In this document: piece after piece, positions 55,969 to 64,000 of the stretch
Layout: each line of letters begins with the position of its first letter
How positions within the stretch are numbered: the stretch's first letter is position 1
NCBI RefSeq assembly: GCF_009749525.1
Contig: NZ_WOAC01000005.1
Location: 124,001 to 188,000, forward strand
Length of the DNA: 64,000 nucleotides
From: Mesorhizobium xinjiangense
GTDB taxonomy: Bacteria > Pseudomonadota > Alphaproteobacteria > Rhizobiales > Rhizobiaceae
Direction: 5' to 3'
Notes under the pieces: model-generated
What the model saw: the letters and a program-made list of their open reading frames with translations, nothing else
What the model was told of the DNA's origin: nothing
The model's database searches: none
Made by a program: the position numbers and the translations under genes

Positions 55969-58314
55969 ATGACCAAGCACGAAGCAATCGACCTGAAGGC
56001 AGCGCGGATCGCCGGTGGCGTGGCGGCGAACCAGCGCCACGATTCGGCGCACAAGCATGTGACGGGCGAGGCCGTCTATATCGACGACATGCCGGAGCCG
56101 GCGGGCCTGCTGCATGGCTGTCTCGGCCTTTCCACGGTGGCGCATGGCACTATCCGGACGATGGATCTGGAGGCCGTGCGCGCCGCGCCCGGCGTGCTGG
56201 CGGTGCTGACGGCGGCTGACCTGCCCGGCGAGAACGACATCAGCCCGAGCGGTCGTCACGACGAGCCGGTGCTTGCCGAGGGCAAGGTGCAGTTCTTCGG
56301 CCAGCCGGTTTTCGCCGTGATTGCCGAGACGCGCGAACAGGCGCGCCGCGCCTGCGGACTGGCGAAAATCGACTATGACGAGGCGCCCTTCATCACCGAT
56401 GTGTGGGACATCGACCGCAGAAAGGGCAAACTGGTCACGCCGCCGCTGACCCTGAAGCGCGGCGATGCTGCCGGCGCGATCGCCAAGGCGCCGCACCGTA
56501 TCAAGGGCACGATGCGCATCGGTGGGCAGGATCATTTCTACCTGGAAGGCCAGATCGCGCTCGCCGTTCCGGGCGAGGACATGGACGTGACCGTCTATTC
56601 CTCCACCCAGCATCCAAGCGAGATCCAGCACATGGTCTCCCATGTGCTCGGCGTGCCGTCACATGCCGTCACGGTCGAGGTGCGGCGCATGGGCGGCGGC
56701 TTCGGCGGCAAGGAGACGCAGGGCAACCAGTTCGCTGCGCTTGCCGCGGTGGCGGCCAAGAAGCTCGGGCGCGCCGTCAAGATCCGTCCCGACCGCGACG
56801 ACGACATGACCGCCACCGGCAAGCGGCATGACTTTGTGGTCGATTACGAGGTCGGCTTCGACGACGAGGGCATGATCCTCGGCGTAGACTATTTCTACGC
56901 CGCGCGCTGCGGCTTTTCCTCCGACCTTTCCGGGCCGGTCACCGACCGGGCGCTGTTTCACTGCGACAACGCCTATTACTACCCGGCCGTGCATGCGCAG
57001 TCAGCGCCGCTCTACACCAACACGGTCTCCAACACCGCCTTTCGCGGTTTCGGCGGGCCGCAGGGCATGGTCGGCTGCGAGCGCGTGATCGAGGAGGTGG
57101 CCTTCGCCCTCGGCAAGGATCCGCTGGAAATCCGCAAGCGCAATTTCTACGGCACGAGCGAACGCAACGTCACGCCCTATCACCAGACGGTGGAGGACAA
57201 CATCGTCCACCGCATCGTGGCGGAACTGGAGGAGAGTTGCGACTATGCCGGGCGGCGACGCGCGATCGACGCGTTCAATGCCGGGTCCGAGATCGTCAAG
57301 CGCGGCATCGCACTGACTCCGGTCAAGTTCGGCATTTCCTTCACCGCCACCCATTTCAACCAGGCCGGGGCGCTGGTGCATGTCTATACGGACGGTTCGG
57401 TGCATCTCAATCATGGCGGCACCGAGATGGGGCAGGGGCTCTACGTCAAGGTGGCGCAGGTCGTGGCGGAAGAGTTCCAGATCGACCTCGATCGGGTGAA
57501 GATCACCGCCACGACGACGGGCAAGGTGCCCAACACCTCGGCCACCGCCGCCTCGTCCGGCTCCGACCTCAACGGCATGGCGGCGCAGAACGCCGCGCGC
57601 GCGATCAAGCAGCGGCTCATCGACTTCGCCGCATCGGAACACCAGATTCCGGCCGACCAGGTCGAGTTCCTGCCCAACCGGGTGCGCGTGGGCAATCAGG
57701 AGATCGCCTTTCCCGATCTGGTCAAGCAGGCCTATATGGCGCGCGTTCAGCTTTCCGCGGCCGGCTTCTACAAGACGCCGAAGATCCACTGGGACCGCGA
57801 CAAGGGCTCGGGCCATCCGTTCTATTACTTCGCCTATGGCGCGGCCTGCTCGGAGGTCTCGATCGACACGCTGACAGGCGAATACATGGTCGAGCGCACG
57901 GACATCCTGCACGAGACGGGTCGCTCGCTGAACAAGGCAATCGACATCGGCCAGATCGAGGGCGGCTTCATCCAGGGCATGGGCTGGCTGACGACGGAGG
58001 AACTCGTCTGGGACGACAAGGGCCGGCTCAGGACCCATGCGCCGTCGACCTACAAGATCCCGCTCGCCTCCGACCGGCCAAAAGTGTTCAATGTCGCGCT
58101 GGCCGACTGGGCGGAGAATGCCGAGTCAACCGTGCACCGCTCGAAGGCGGTCGGCGAGCCACCCTTCATGCTCGGCATGTCGGTGCTGTCGGCGCTCTCG
58201 GACGCGGTGGCAAGCGTCGCCGGTCACACGGTCTGCCCGCGGCTCGACGCGCCGGCCACCCCCGAACGCGTACTGATGGCGGTGGAGCGGCTGAAGAAGG
58301 ACGCGGGGCGGTAG
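55969..58314 (+). CDS. xdhB: Xanthine dehydrogenase, molybdenum subunit
   Basis: This 781-residue subunit binds the Mo-pterin cofactor and oxidises hypoxanthine and xanthine to urate. Family landmarks are GEAVYIDDMPEPAGLLHG, GQDHFYLEGQ, RRMGGGFGGKETQ, AFRGFGGPQGM, NHGGTEMGQGLYVKVAQVVAEEF and KAVGEPPFMLG, whose Glu is the catalytic base. ATG 55969 is 11 bases after xdhA; the open frame from 55180 is inside xdhA and rejected. Length matches the rhizobial XdhB type. Confidence 0.95.
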   Translation: MTKHEAIDLKAARIAGGVAANQRHDSAHKHVTGEAVYIDDMPEPAGLLHGCLGLSTVAHGTIRTMDLEAVRAAPGVLAVLTAADLPGENDISPSGRHDEPVLAEGKVQFFGQPVFAVIAETREQARRACGLAKIDYDEAPFITDVWDIDRRKGKLVTPPLTLKRGDAAGAIAKAPHRIKGTMRIGGQDHFYLEGQIALAVPGEDMDVTVYSSTQHPSEIQHMVSHVLGVPSHAVTVEVRRMGGGFGGKETQGNQFAALAAVAAKKLGRAVKIRPDRDDDMTATGKRHDFVVDYEVGFDDEGMILGVDYFYAARCGFSSDLSGPVTDRALFHCDNAYYYPAVHAQSAPLYTNTVSNTAFRGFGGPQGMVGCERVIEEVAFALGKDPLEIRKRNFYGTSERNVTPYHQTVEDNIVHRIVAELEESCDYAGRRRAIDAFNAGSEIVKRGIALTPVKFGISFTATHFNQAGALVHVYTDGSVHLNHGGTEMGQGLYVKVAQVVAEEFQIDLDRVKITATTTGKVPNTSATAASSGSDLNGMAAQNAARAIKQRLIDFAASEHQIPADQVEFLPNRVRVGNQEIAFPDLVKQAYMARVQLSAAGFYKTPKIHWDRDKGSGHPFYYFAYGAACSEVSIDTLTGEYMVERTDILHETGRSLNKAIDIGQIEGGFIQGMGWLTTEELVWDDKGRLRTHAPSTYKIPLASDRPKVFNVALADWAENAESTVHRSKAVGEPPFMLGMSVLSALSDAVASVAGHTVCPRLDAPATPERVLMAVERLKKDAGR

Positions 58315-58324
58315 GACGCAGGCA

Positions 58325-59176
58325 ATGACCCGCTCGTCCCGCACGCTCCGAGCCTTCCTCGACGCCAACCCGGCCGCCGCGCTGGTCGAGGTGATGGAAG
58401 CGAAGGGGTCCACGCCGCGTGAAAAAGGCGCCTGGATGCTGGTCGCGCCGGAGAGCATCTTCGGAACCATCGGCGGCGGCCAGCTCGAGTTCATGGCGAT
58501 CGCAAAGGCGCGCGCGATGCTGGGTGCCGACCACCCTCCCCTCAATGGGAAGGGGACGGTCACGCTCGACATTCCGCTCGGGCCAGAGATCGGCCAATGT
58601 TGCGGCGGGCGCGTCGGGCTCGCCATCCACCTTGTCGATAAGGACCTGCGCGACCATCTCGTTGAGATGATGCGCGCTGAAGACGAAGCCTTGCCTCGCG
58701 TCTATCTCTTCGGCGGCGGCCATGTCGGCCATGCGCTGGCGACGGCGCTGGCGCTTCTGCCGGTGAAGGCCGTCGTGGTGGAAACGCGATCCGAGGCGCT
58801 GGCCGAATTCCCGACTGAAGCGGAAACGCATCTCACGGCGATGCCGGAGGAATTCGTGCGCTCGGCGCCGGCCGGCTCGGCCTTTGTCGTGCTGACCCAC
58901 GACCATGCGCTCGATTTCCTGATCGTGGCGGAAGTGTTGAAACGACGCGATGCGGCCTATGTCGGCATGATCGGCTCGGCGACCAAGAAGGCGACGTTCA
59001 AGAGCTGGTATCTGAAGACCGCCGGCGGAACCGAGAACGACCTGGCCCGTCTGGTGACGCCGATCGGCGGCACTGCTGTGCGCGACAAGCGCCCGCCCGT
59101 CATTGCCGCCCTCGCGGCTGCCGAGATCGTCTCGGCGGTCGCGCAAGGTCAGGGGAAGTCCGAAGAAGGCAGATAG
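58325..59176 (+). CDS. xdhC: Xanthine dehydrogenase accessory protein XdhC
   Basis: This 283-residue protein delivers or sulfurates the Mo cofactor of XdhB. It shows the XdhC_CoxI N-terminus (VEVMEAKGSTPREKGAWMLV, FGTIGGGQLEFMAIAKAR), IGQCCGGRV with the conserved Cys pair near 95, and the C-terminal Rossmann domain (VYLFGGGHVGHALATALALLP, VLTHDHALDFLI). A short G/C-palindrome-like stretch is encoded around DHPPLNGKGT (58530-58560). It is 10 bases after xdhB and ends 8 bases from convergent dps. Confidence 0.94.
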   Translation: MTRSSRTLRAFLDANPAAALVEVMEAKGSTPREKGAWMLVAPESIFGTIGGGQLEFMAIAKARAMLGADHPPLNGKGTVTLDIPLGPEIGQCCGGRVGLAIHLVDKDLRDHLVEMMRAEDEALPRVYLFGGGHVGHALATALALLPVKAVVVETRSEALAEFPTEAETHLTAMPEEFVRSAPAGSAFVVLTHDHALDFLIVAEVLKRRDAAYVGMIGSATKKATFKSWYLKTAGGTENDLARLVTPIGGTAVRDKRPPVIAALAAAEIVSAVAQGQGKSEEGR

Positions 59177-59184
59177 GCGAAGCC

Positions 59185-59673
59185 CTATTCCTTTTCCTGG
59201 ATATGGGCTTCCAGGAACCACAGGAACTTGTCGAGATCGCGTGAATAGGCGGTGAAGATATCCGCGCTGTCGGCATCGCCTGCCTCGTCGGTCTCGTCGA
59301 TCGCCTTGCGGGCGGCGTTGGCAGCCGCTCCGTAGCGGTCGATCAGCGCGTCGAGGTGATCCCTGGTCTTGGAAATGTCGGTCGGATAGGGCTTCAGCGG
59401 CGACTTGTCGGCGACCACCTGGCTCGTTCCAAATGCGACGCCGCCCAGTTGCACGGCCCGCTCGGCAATGGTGTCGACATGCCCGTCGAGCGCGCCGCGG
59501 AAGGTGTCGAGCATCTCGTGAACGGCGATGAATTGCGGTCCCTTCAGGTTCCAATGGGCCTGCTTGGTAAGGAGCGCCAGATCGATCGCTTCGGCCAGGC
59601 GCGCATTCAGGATCTCGATCGCCGCCATCTTCGTATTGGATTTCAGGTCGTTGCGCGTTTCATATGCGGTCAT
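59185..59673 (-). CDS. dps: Dps-family DNA protection/mini-ferritin protein
   Basis: This 162-residue protein is a Dps four-helix ferritin that oxidises and stores iron, protecting DNA from peroxide. The ferroxidase signature [47 protein letters not shown] is complete. ATG 59673 with AGGAGG; the frame reaches 59709 but has no better site. It is convergent with xdhC and sits among purine genes whose enzymes make peroxide. Confidence 0.94.
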   Translation of the reverse strand: MTAYETRNDLKSNTKMAAIEILNARLAEAIDLALLTKQAHWNLKGPQFIAVHEMLDTFRGALDGHVDTIAERAVQLGGVAFGTSQVVADKSPLKPYPTDISKTRDHLDALIDRYGAAANAARKAIDETDEAGDADSADIFTAYSRDLDKFLWFLEAHIQEKE

Positions 59674-59789
59674 GGGATGTACCTCCTGCTTGCGCCGGCC
59701 CCGCGCCATTCAGATGGATATGAGCATATTTGTGGTTGCAGACGAAATGCCGGTCAAGCTGCGCGATCGCGTTGTGTGTCGCTCAACCG

Positions 59790-60704
59790 TCATTTGCTGT
59801 TCATTATGTCGCGGATCATCTTCTGGCAGCGCTCGGCCATGAAATCGAGCAACAGCCGGACCTTGGGGTCCTGGTACTTCTTGTGCGGGTAAAGCGCGGC
59901 GAGCTTGACCGGAGCGGGCGCGGCGTCGGCCATGATGACCTTCAGCCGCCAGTCGCGAATGAAGGGCTCCACTTCGAAACGCGGCTTGAGGATGATGCCA
60001 CGCCCGGCGAGGGCCCAGCCCGTCAGCACGTCGCCGTCGTCGGAATCGTATGGTCCCGAGACGTTGAGCTTCTTCGGGCCGTCTGGCGTGTCGAGGGTCC
60101 AGAAATATTCACGCACGCCGGGATAGCGCAGCAGCAGGCAATCATGATCGAGAAGCTCCTGCGGCGATTTCGGTTCGCCACGGCGCTCCAGATAGGACGG
60201 GGCGGCGACCAGAACGCGCTCGCAATCCATGATGCCGCGCATCCTGAGGCTGGAATCCTCCAGGACGCCGAGGCGGAAGGCCACGTCGATGCCCTCGCGC
60301 ATCATGTCGACATCGTGGTCGGACAGTCTCAGCCGCACCTCGATATCGGGGTAGCGATCACGGAAATCGGGAATGCCGGACGCGATCAACCGCCGTCCGA
60401 GGCCGAGCGGTGCGGTGACGCGGATGGTGCCGCGCGGCTGGCCGGACAGGGCGCTGACGGCCGCTTCGGCATCGGCGACTGCTTCCAGTACCTTTTTCGC
60501 CCCCTCGTAGAAGACCCGGCCATGTTCGGTCGGCACGAGCTGGCGCGTCGTGCGGTTGAACAGGCGCACGCCGAGCTGCTTTTCCAGCTCCTTGATGCGA
60601 TTGGAGGCAACCGCGGGCGAAATGCGCATGTCGCGCCCGGCCGAAGACAGATTGCCGAGTTCGACGACACGGACAAAGACGGTGACATTGTCGAGATAGG
60701 CCAT
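59790..60704 (-). CDS. LysR-family regulator of the puuD-guaD side
   Basis: This 304-residue LysR protein has an N-terminal winged helix (LDNVTVFVRVVELGNLSSAGRDMRISPAVASNRIKELEKQLGVRLFNRTTRQL) and a periplasmic-binding-like effector domain. ATG 60704. It is divergent from puuD, with a 144-base gap that holds an A/T-rich stretch (ATTATTATTCAG) suited to a LysR box, so it probably controls urate genes and senses a purine derivative. Effector unknown. Confidence 0.88.
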   Translation of the reverse strand: MAYLDNVTVFVRVVELGNLSSAGRDMRISPAVASNRIKELEKQLGVRLFNRTTRQLVPTEHGRVFYEGAKKVLEAVADAEAAVSALSGQPRGTIRVTAPLGLGRRLIASGIPDFRDRYPDIEVRLRLSDHDVDMMREGIDVAFRLGVLEDSSLRMRGIMDCERVLVAAPSYLERRGEPKSPQELLDHDCLLLRYPGVREYFWTLDTPDGPKKLNVSGPYDSDDGDVLTGWALAGRGIILKPRFEVEPFIRDWRLKVIMADAAPAPVKLAALYPHKKYQDPKVRLLLDFMAERCQKMIRDIMNSK

Positions 60705-60848
60705 GGGCGTTGGCGCGCTGCTCCCCCGGTTTTACCGAAAAGCAAACTATTATTATTCAGATTTTTTTGAAAGTGCTGGCGAAGCGGGGCCCTTTCCGTT
60801 TGCCCGCAACTTCGTAGAGTCCGAGCTGACAGGAAGGGGAAGCCATCG

Positions 60849-62072
60849 ATGAACGATTTCGCGGTTGTCTGGGACTGGCTGAGTTTCGCCGTGCGCTGGC
60901 TGCACGTCATCACCGGCATTGCGTGGATCGGCTCGTCCTTCTATTTCGTCGCGCTCGACCTGGGGCTGCGCAGGCGGCCGGACCTGCCCGAAGGCGCTTT
61001 TGGCGAGGAGTGGCAGGTGCATGGCGGCGGCTTCTACCATATCCAGAAATATCTGGTCGCGCCGGCCCATATGCCCGAACACCTGACCTGGTTCAAATGG
61101 GAAGCCTATTCGACCTGGCTGACCGGCTTCGCTCTCCTGGCGATCGTCTATTATGCCGGCGCCGATCTCTATCTCGTCGACCGCAATGTGCTCGACGTTT
61201 CGGGCGAGGTCGCAATCCTCATCTCGCTGGCCTCGATCGGCGTTGGCTGGGTGATCTACGATCTTCTGTGCAAATCCGCGCTGGGCAAGAACGACACGGC
61301 GCTGATGCTGGTGCTCTATGCGGTCCTGGTGGCGATGAGCTGGGGCTATACGCAGCTCTTCACCGGACGCGCCGCCTTCCTGCATCTGGGCGCCTTCACC
61401 GCCACGATCATGTCGGCCAATGTCTTCTTCATCATCATTCCCAACCAGAAGAAGGTGGTCGCCGACCTGATCTCCGGCAAGAAGCCCGACCCGGCGCTCG
61501 GCGCGCAGGCCAAGCAGCGCTCGCTGCACAACAACTACCTGACGCTGCCCGTCCTCTTCCTGATGCTGTCGAACCATTATCCGCTGGCCTTCGCCACCCA
61601 GTTCAACTGGGTCATCGCCTCGCTGATCTTCATTATCGGCGTGCTGATCCGCCACTATTTCAACACCGTGCATGCGCGGAAGGGCAATCCGACCTGGACC
61701 TGGCTTGTCGCCGCCATGCTGTTTTTGACCATCATCTGGCTGTCGACGGTGCCCAAGGTGCTGACCGGCGAGGACAAGGTGGCCGAGGCGAACCGGGTGC
61801 TGATGGCCTCGAGCCATTTTCCGGCGGTGCGCGATACCGTTCTCGGGCGCTGCTCGATGTGCCATACCGCCGAGCCGGCCTTCGAGGGTGTGCATGTCGC
61901 GCCCAAGGGAGTGCATCTCGACAATGAGGCGGTGATTGCCGACCGGGCGCGCGAGATCTATCTGCAGGCCGGGCGCAGCCACGCCATGCCGCCCGGCAAC
62001 GTCACCCAGATGACGGATGAGGAACGCGACCTCATCGTCGCCTGGTTCGAACAAGCGCAGACGCGGGAATAA
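60849..62072 (+). CDS. puuD: Urate hydroxylase PuuD, membrane protein with cytochrome c domain
   Basis: This 407-residue protein oxidises urate to 5-hydroxyisourate with electrons passed through its own haem. Residues 1-300 carry about eight membrane helices (WLHVITGIAWIGSSFYFVALDLGLRR, HLTWFKWEAYSTWLTGFALL, TIMSANVFFIIIPNQKKVV), and the C-terminal part is a cytochrome c domain with CSMCH at about 336-340 and a distal HAMPPGN Met. ATG 60849 follows GGAAGGGG. It replaces a classical uricase. It overlaps no gene; guaD starts 4 bases after its stop. Confidence 0.94.
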   Translation: MNDFAVVWDWLSFAVRWLHVITGIAWIGSSFYFVALDLGLRRRPDLPEGAFGEEWQVHGGGFYHIQKYLVAPAHMPEHLTWFKWEAYSTWLTGFALLAIVYYAGADLYLVDRNVLDVSGEVAILISLASIGVGWVIYDLLCKSALGKNDTALMLVLYAVLVAMSWGYTQLFTGRAAFLHLGAFTATIMSANVFFIIIPNQKKVVADLISGKKPDPALGAQAKQRSLHNNYLTLPVLFLMLSNHYPLAFATQFNWVIASLIFIIGVLIRHYFNTVHARKGNPTWTWLVAAMLFLTIIWLSTVPKVLTGEDKVAEANRVLMASSHFPAVRDTVLGRCSMCHTAEPAFEGVHVAPKGVHLDNEAVIADRAREIYLQAGRSHAMPPGNVTQMTDEERDLIVAWFEQAQTRE

Positions 62073-62076
62073 GACC

Positions 62077-63390
62077 ATGACCGAAACTCTGATCCGCGGG
62101 CGCACGCTCGCCTTCCTGCGCGAGCCGCTGGAGGCTGGCGACGGCGCGGCCTACGACTATGTGGAAGACGGCGCCGTTTTGATGCGCGACGGCAAGATCG
62201 TGGACACAGGCGCCTACGGGGATGTGCGGGCAAAGGCCGGACCGGATGTTGCCGAGATCGACCACAGGCCGCATCTCGTGCTGCCTGGGTTCATAGACGC
62301 GCATCTGCATTTCCCGCAAATGCAGGTCATCGCCTCCTACGGGGCGGAGCTTCTGGATTGGCTGGACAACTACACCTTCCCGGAGGAAACGAAGTTTCGC
62401 GACAGCCAGCACGGCCGGCGCATCGCGCGGCTCTTCCTCGACGAGGTGATCCGCCACGGCACGACGACGGTCGCCGCCTATTGTTCCGTGCACAAGGCTT
62501 CCGCCGAGGCCTTCTTCGAGGAAAGCCATGCGCGCGACATGCTCAACATCGCCGGCAAGGTGATGATGGACCGCAATGCGCCGGCCGCGCTCACCGACAC
62601 GCCGCCATCGGGCTATGACGACAGCAAGGCGCTGATCGCCGAATGGCACGGCCGCGGGCGCCAGCTCTATGCGATCACGCCGCGCTTCGCCATCACCTCG
62701 TCTCCCGAGCAGATGGAGATGGCCGGGGCGCTGGTCGCCGAGCATCCGGACTGCCACATGCAGACGCATCTGTCGGAGAACCTGGCCGAGATCGAATGGA
62801 CGGCCGAGCTCTACCCGCAGGCGAAGGACTATACGGATGTCTACGCGCATTACGGGCTGCTCGGGCCGAAAAGCCTGTTCGGCCACTGCATCCACCTGTC
62901 GGAGCGCGAAGCGGACGCGATGTCGGAAACCGGCTCGGTCGCCGTCTTCTGCCCGACCTCCAACCTGTTCCTCGGCTCGGGTCTTTTCGACTACCAGCGC
63001 TACCGCTCGCGGGCGAAGCCGCTCAGGATCGCCGCGGCGACCGATGTCGGCGGCGGCACGAACTATTCCATGCTGCGCACGATGGACGAAGGCTACAAGG
63101 TGATCGCGCTCAACGGGCGCAAGCTCAATCCGCTGGCCTCGTTCTGGCAGATCACGCGCGGCAATGCCGAAGCACTTTCCATCGCCGACAGGGTGGGCAC
63201 GCTGGAGGCCGGTTCGGACGCCGACCTGGTGGTTATCGATGCAAGCGCCACGCCCGCCATGCGGCTGCGCATGGAGACGGTCGAGACCCTTTCCGAGGAG
63301 TTGTTCCTCCTGCAGACGCTCGGCGACGATCGGGCGGTCAAGGAGGTCTATATCGCCGGTCGTGCGGCGAAGAGCCGGATGGATAGCTGA
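62077..63390 (+). CDS. guaD: Guanine deaminase
   Basis: This 437-residue amidohydrolase converts guanine to xanthine. Zinc ligands are in LPGFIDAHLHFPQM (HxH near 72-74), the mid-protein MQTHLSENLAEIEW and GHCIHLSERE histidines, and the Asp in AAATDVGGGTNYSML. ATG 62077 is 4 bases after puuD, so the pair is co-transcribed; the longer frame from 62017 overlaps puuD. It supplies xanthine to XdhAB. Confidence 0.94.
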   Translation: MTETLIRGRTLAFLREPLEAGDGAAYDYVEDGAVLMRDGKIVDTGAYGDVRAKAGPDVAEIDHRPHLVLPGFIDAHLHFPQMQVIASYGAELLDWLDNYTFPEETKFRDSQHGRRIARLFLDEVIRHGTTTVAAYCSVHKASAEAFFEESHARDMLNIAGKVMMDRNAPAALTDTPPSGYDDSKALIAEWHGRGRQLYAITPRFAITSSPEQMEMAGALVAEHPDCHMQTHLSENLAEIEWTAELYPQAKDYTDVYAHYGLLGPKSLFGHCIHLSEREADAMSETGSVAVFCPTSNLFLGSGLFDYQRYRSRAKPLRIAAATDVGGGTNYSMLRTMDEGYKVIALNGRKLNPLASFWQITRGNAEALSIADRVGTLEAGSDADLVVIDASATPAMRLRMETVETLSEELFLLQTLGDDRAVKEVYIAGRAAKSRMDS

Positions 63391-63394
63391 TTTC

Positions 63395-63411
63395 GTATCA
63401 TCGTATGATAC
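63395..63411. promoter_or_regulatory. Perfect inverted repeat after guaD
   Basis: GTATCAT-CGT-ATGATAC is a perfect 7-bp inverted repeat five bases after the guaD stop and about 140 bases before the last gene. Its form suits a GntR-type regulator, so it may control the UPF0303 gene and what follows beyond the window. Confidence 0.5.
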
Positions 63412-63551
63412 AAGGTCTTGCAGTGGCGTCTGCCGCCAAGAAGGATGAGATAGACAGGATCGTTGCGCTTGACGCAGCCTGAAAATGTCCGTCACCAAGC
63501 AAGCATGCCGTTCTCGACGGAACGGCCCGATGATCAGGAAATAGGATATTC

Positions 63552-64000
63552 ATGACCGTCGAGTCCGACATCGCGCGCATCGAGGAGCAGGAGGCGGCGC
63601 TCGTCTTCGAGCGTTTCGACGAGGATGACGCCTTTCGCATCGGGCTCTGGCTGCGCGAGCGCGCGGTTGCCGATCATCTGCCGATCGTCATCGATATCCG
63701 GACATGGGACCGCCAGCTCTTTTATTGCGCCCTACCGGGGTCGGCCGGCGCCAATGCCAATTGGGTACGCCGCAAGATCAATACGGTGAAGCTGTTTGCA
63801 AAGAGCACCTATCTCATCGGGCTGCAGCAGAACACGGCCGACGGATTGCTGCCGGCGCGCCAGGGGCTCGACCCGGCCGATTACGTTGCCGCCGGCGGCG
63901 CTTTCCCGATCCGGCTTGCCAATGCCGGCATGATCGGCGCGGTGACGGTTTCCGGCCTGCCGCAGCGTTCCGATCACGGGCTGGTCGTTGAGGCGCTGTG
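63552..64000 (+). CDS. UPF0303/HbpS-like protein, N-terminal part (cut by window edge)
   Basis: The first 149 residues are visible; the gene runs off the right edge near its end, since the family is about 160-165 long. Features are DDAFRIGLWLRERAVADHLPIVIDIRTWDRQLFYCALPGS, WVRRKINTVKLFAKST, AAGGAFPIRLANAGMIGAVTVSGLPQRSDHGLVVEAL, which match the UPF0303 group related to haem-degrading HbpS proteins. ATG 63552 follows a weak AGGA. In-window function cannot be set; it follows a purine operon and an inverted repeat. Confidence 0.85.
   Translation, partial: MTVESDIARIEEQEAALVFERFDEDDAFRIGLWLRERAVADHLPIVIDIRTWDRQLFYCALPGSAGANANWVRRKINTVKLFAKSTYLIGLQQNTADGLLPARQGLDPADYVAAGGAFPIRLANAGMIGAVTVSGLPQRSDHGLVVEAL

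Noticed and set aside
58530-58560. Palindromic repeat insertion in xdhC
   Set aside because: The stretch resembles the element at 38295 in composition only; no clean hairpin pair is present, so it may be ordinary coding sequence.
63405-63482. 25-codon frame starting inside the inverted repeat after guaD
   Set aside because: No ribosome site, start codon inside a likely operator, and no similarity to anything I recognise.

Overview
The window is about 64 kb of GC-rich, gene-dense DNA. Gene order, codon use and the closeness of most proteins to rhizobial families point to an alphaproteobacterium of the order Hyphomicrobiales, most like Phyllobacteriaceae (Mesorhizobium/Aminobacter/Nitratireductor-type). 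This is inferred from protein similarity recalled by eye, not from a search. I see no rRNA, tRNA, CRISPR, insertion sequence or phage gene. Almost everything is catabolic: a chain of nutrient-use clusters, each with its own regulator.

Layout. (1) 1-15.5 kb: an organic-acid/CoA module with the start of oxalyl-CoA decarboxylase, two tiny paralogous proteins, a TctABC tripartite tricarboxylate transporter, a Tat-exported flavin amine oxidase paired with a cytochrome c, an Nramp-fold transporter lacking the metal motifs, an NDP-forming acyl-CoA synthetase, a second SucCD-type ligase, a GntR/FadR regulator and a quinone oxidoreductase. Seven copies of one 17-bp inverted repeat (TGRYAT-N5-ATNCCA-like) sit in the promoter regions of this module, including that of the GntR gene, so the module looks like a single regulon. 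(2) 15.5-18.3 kb: a YbaY/META envelope protein and a FUSC membrane protein. (3) 18.5-28.4 kb: sugar and hexuronate use (dgoKA, xylBA, uxuAB, a HAD phosphatase), interrupted by an orphan secreted protein and a LysE exporter. (4) 28.4-31.9 kb: IclR regulator with pcaIJF (lower beta-ketoadipate pathway), followed by a vapBC pair. (5) 32.7-40.8 kb: a carnitine/crotonobetaine cluster with a CdhR-like regulator, a BKACE enzyme, carnitine dehydrogenase, acyl-CoA dehydrogenase, acyl-CoA synthetase, a CaiD-like hydratase and an esterase. (6) 40.9-49.6 kb: a CAP-domain lipoprotein, an alkaline-phosphatase-fold protein and a peptide-type ABC transporter with an S15/CocE hydrolase. (7) 49.7-50.3 kb: a Phd/RelE toxin-antitoxin pair. 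(8) 50.3-64 kb: purine degradation (CDA-fold deaminase, allA, ureidoglycine aminohydrolase, puuE-uraD fusion, uraH, xdhABC, dps, a LysR regulator, puuD, guaD) ending in a UPF0303 protein cut by the window edge.

How the parts work together. The purine genes carry guanine and xanthine through urate, 5-hydroxyisourate, OHCU and allantoin to allantoate, and from ureidoglycine to glyoxylate. The allantoate step itself is not in the window. The carnitine genes can take gamma-butyrobetaine, crotonobetaine or carnitine, via CoA thioesters, to dehydrocarnitine and then to betainyl-CoA plus acetoacetate. The GntR regulon is the least understood part and the best candidate for an undescribed system: its substrate is not evident, and it includes two small proteins with a shared WW-x11-RR-x3-RE pattern, driven by a nearly identical 55-bp promoter block.
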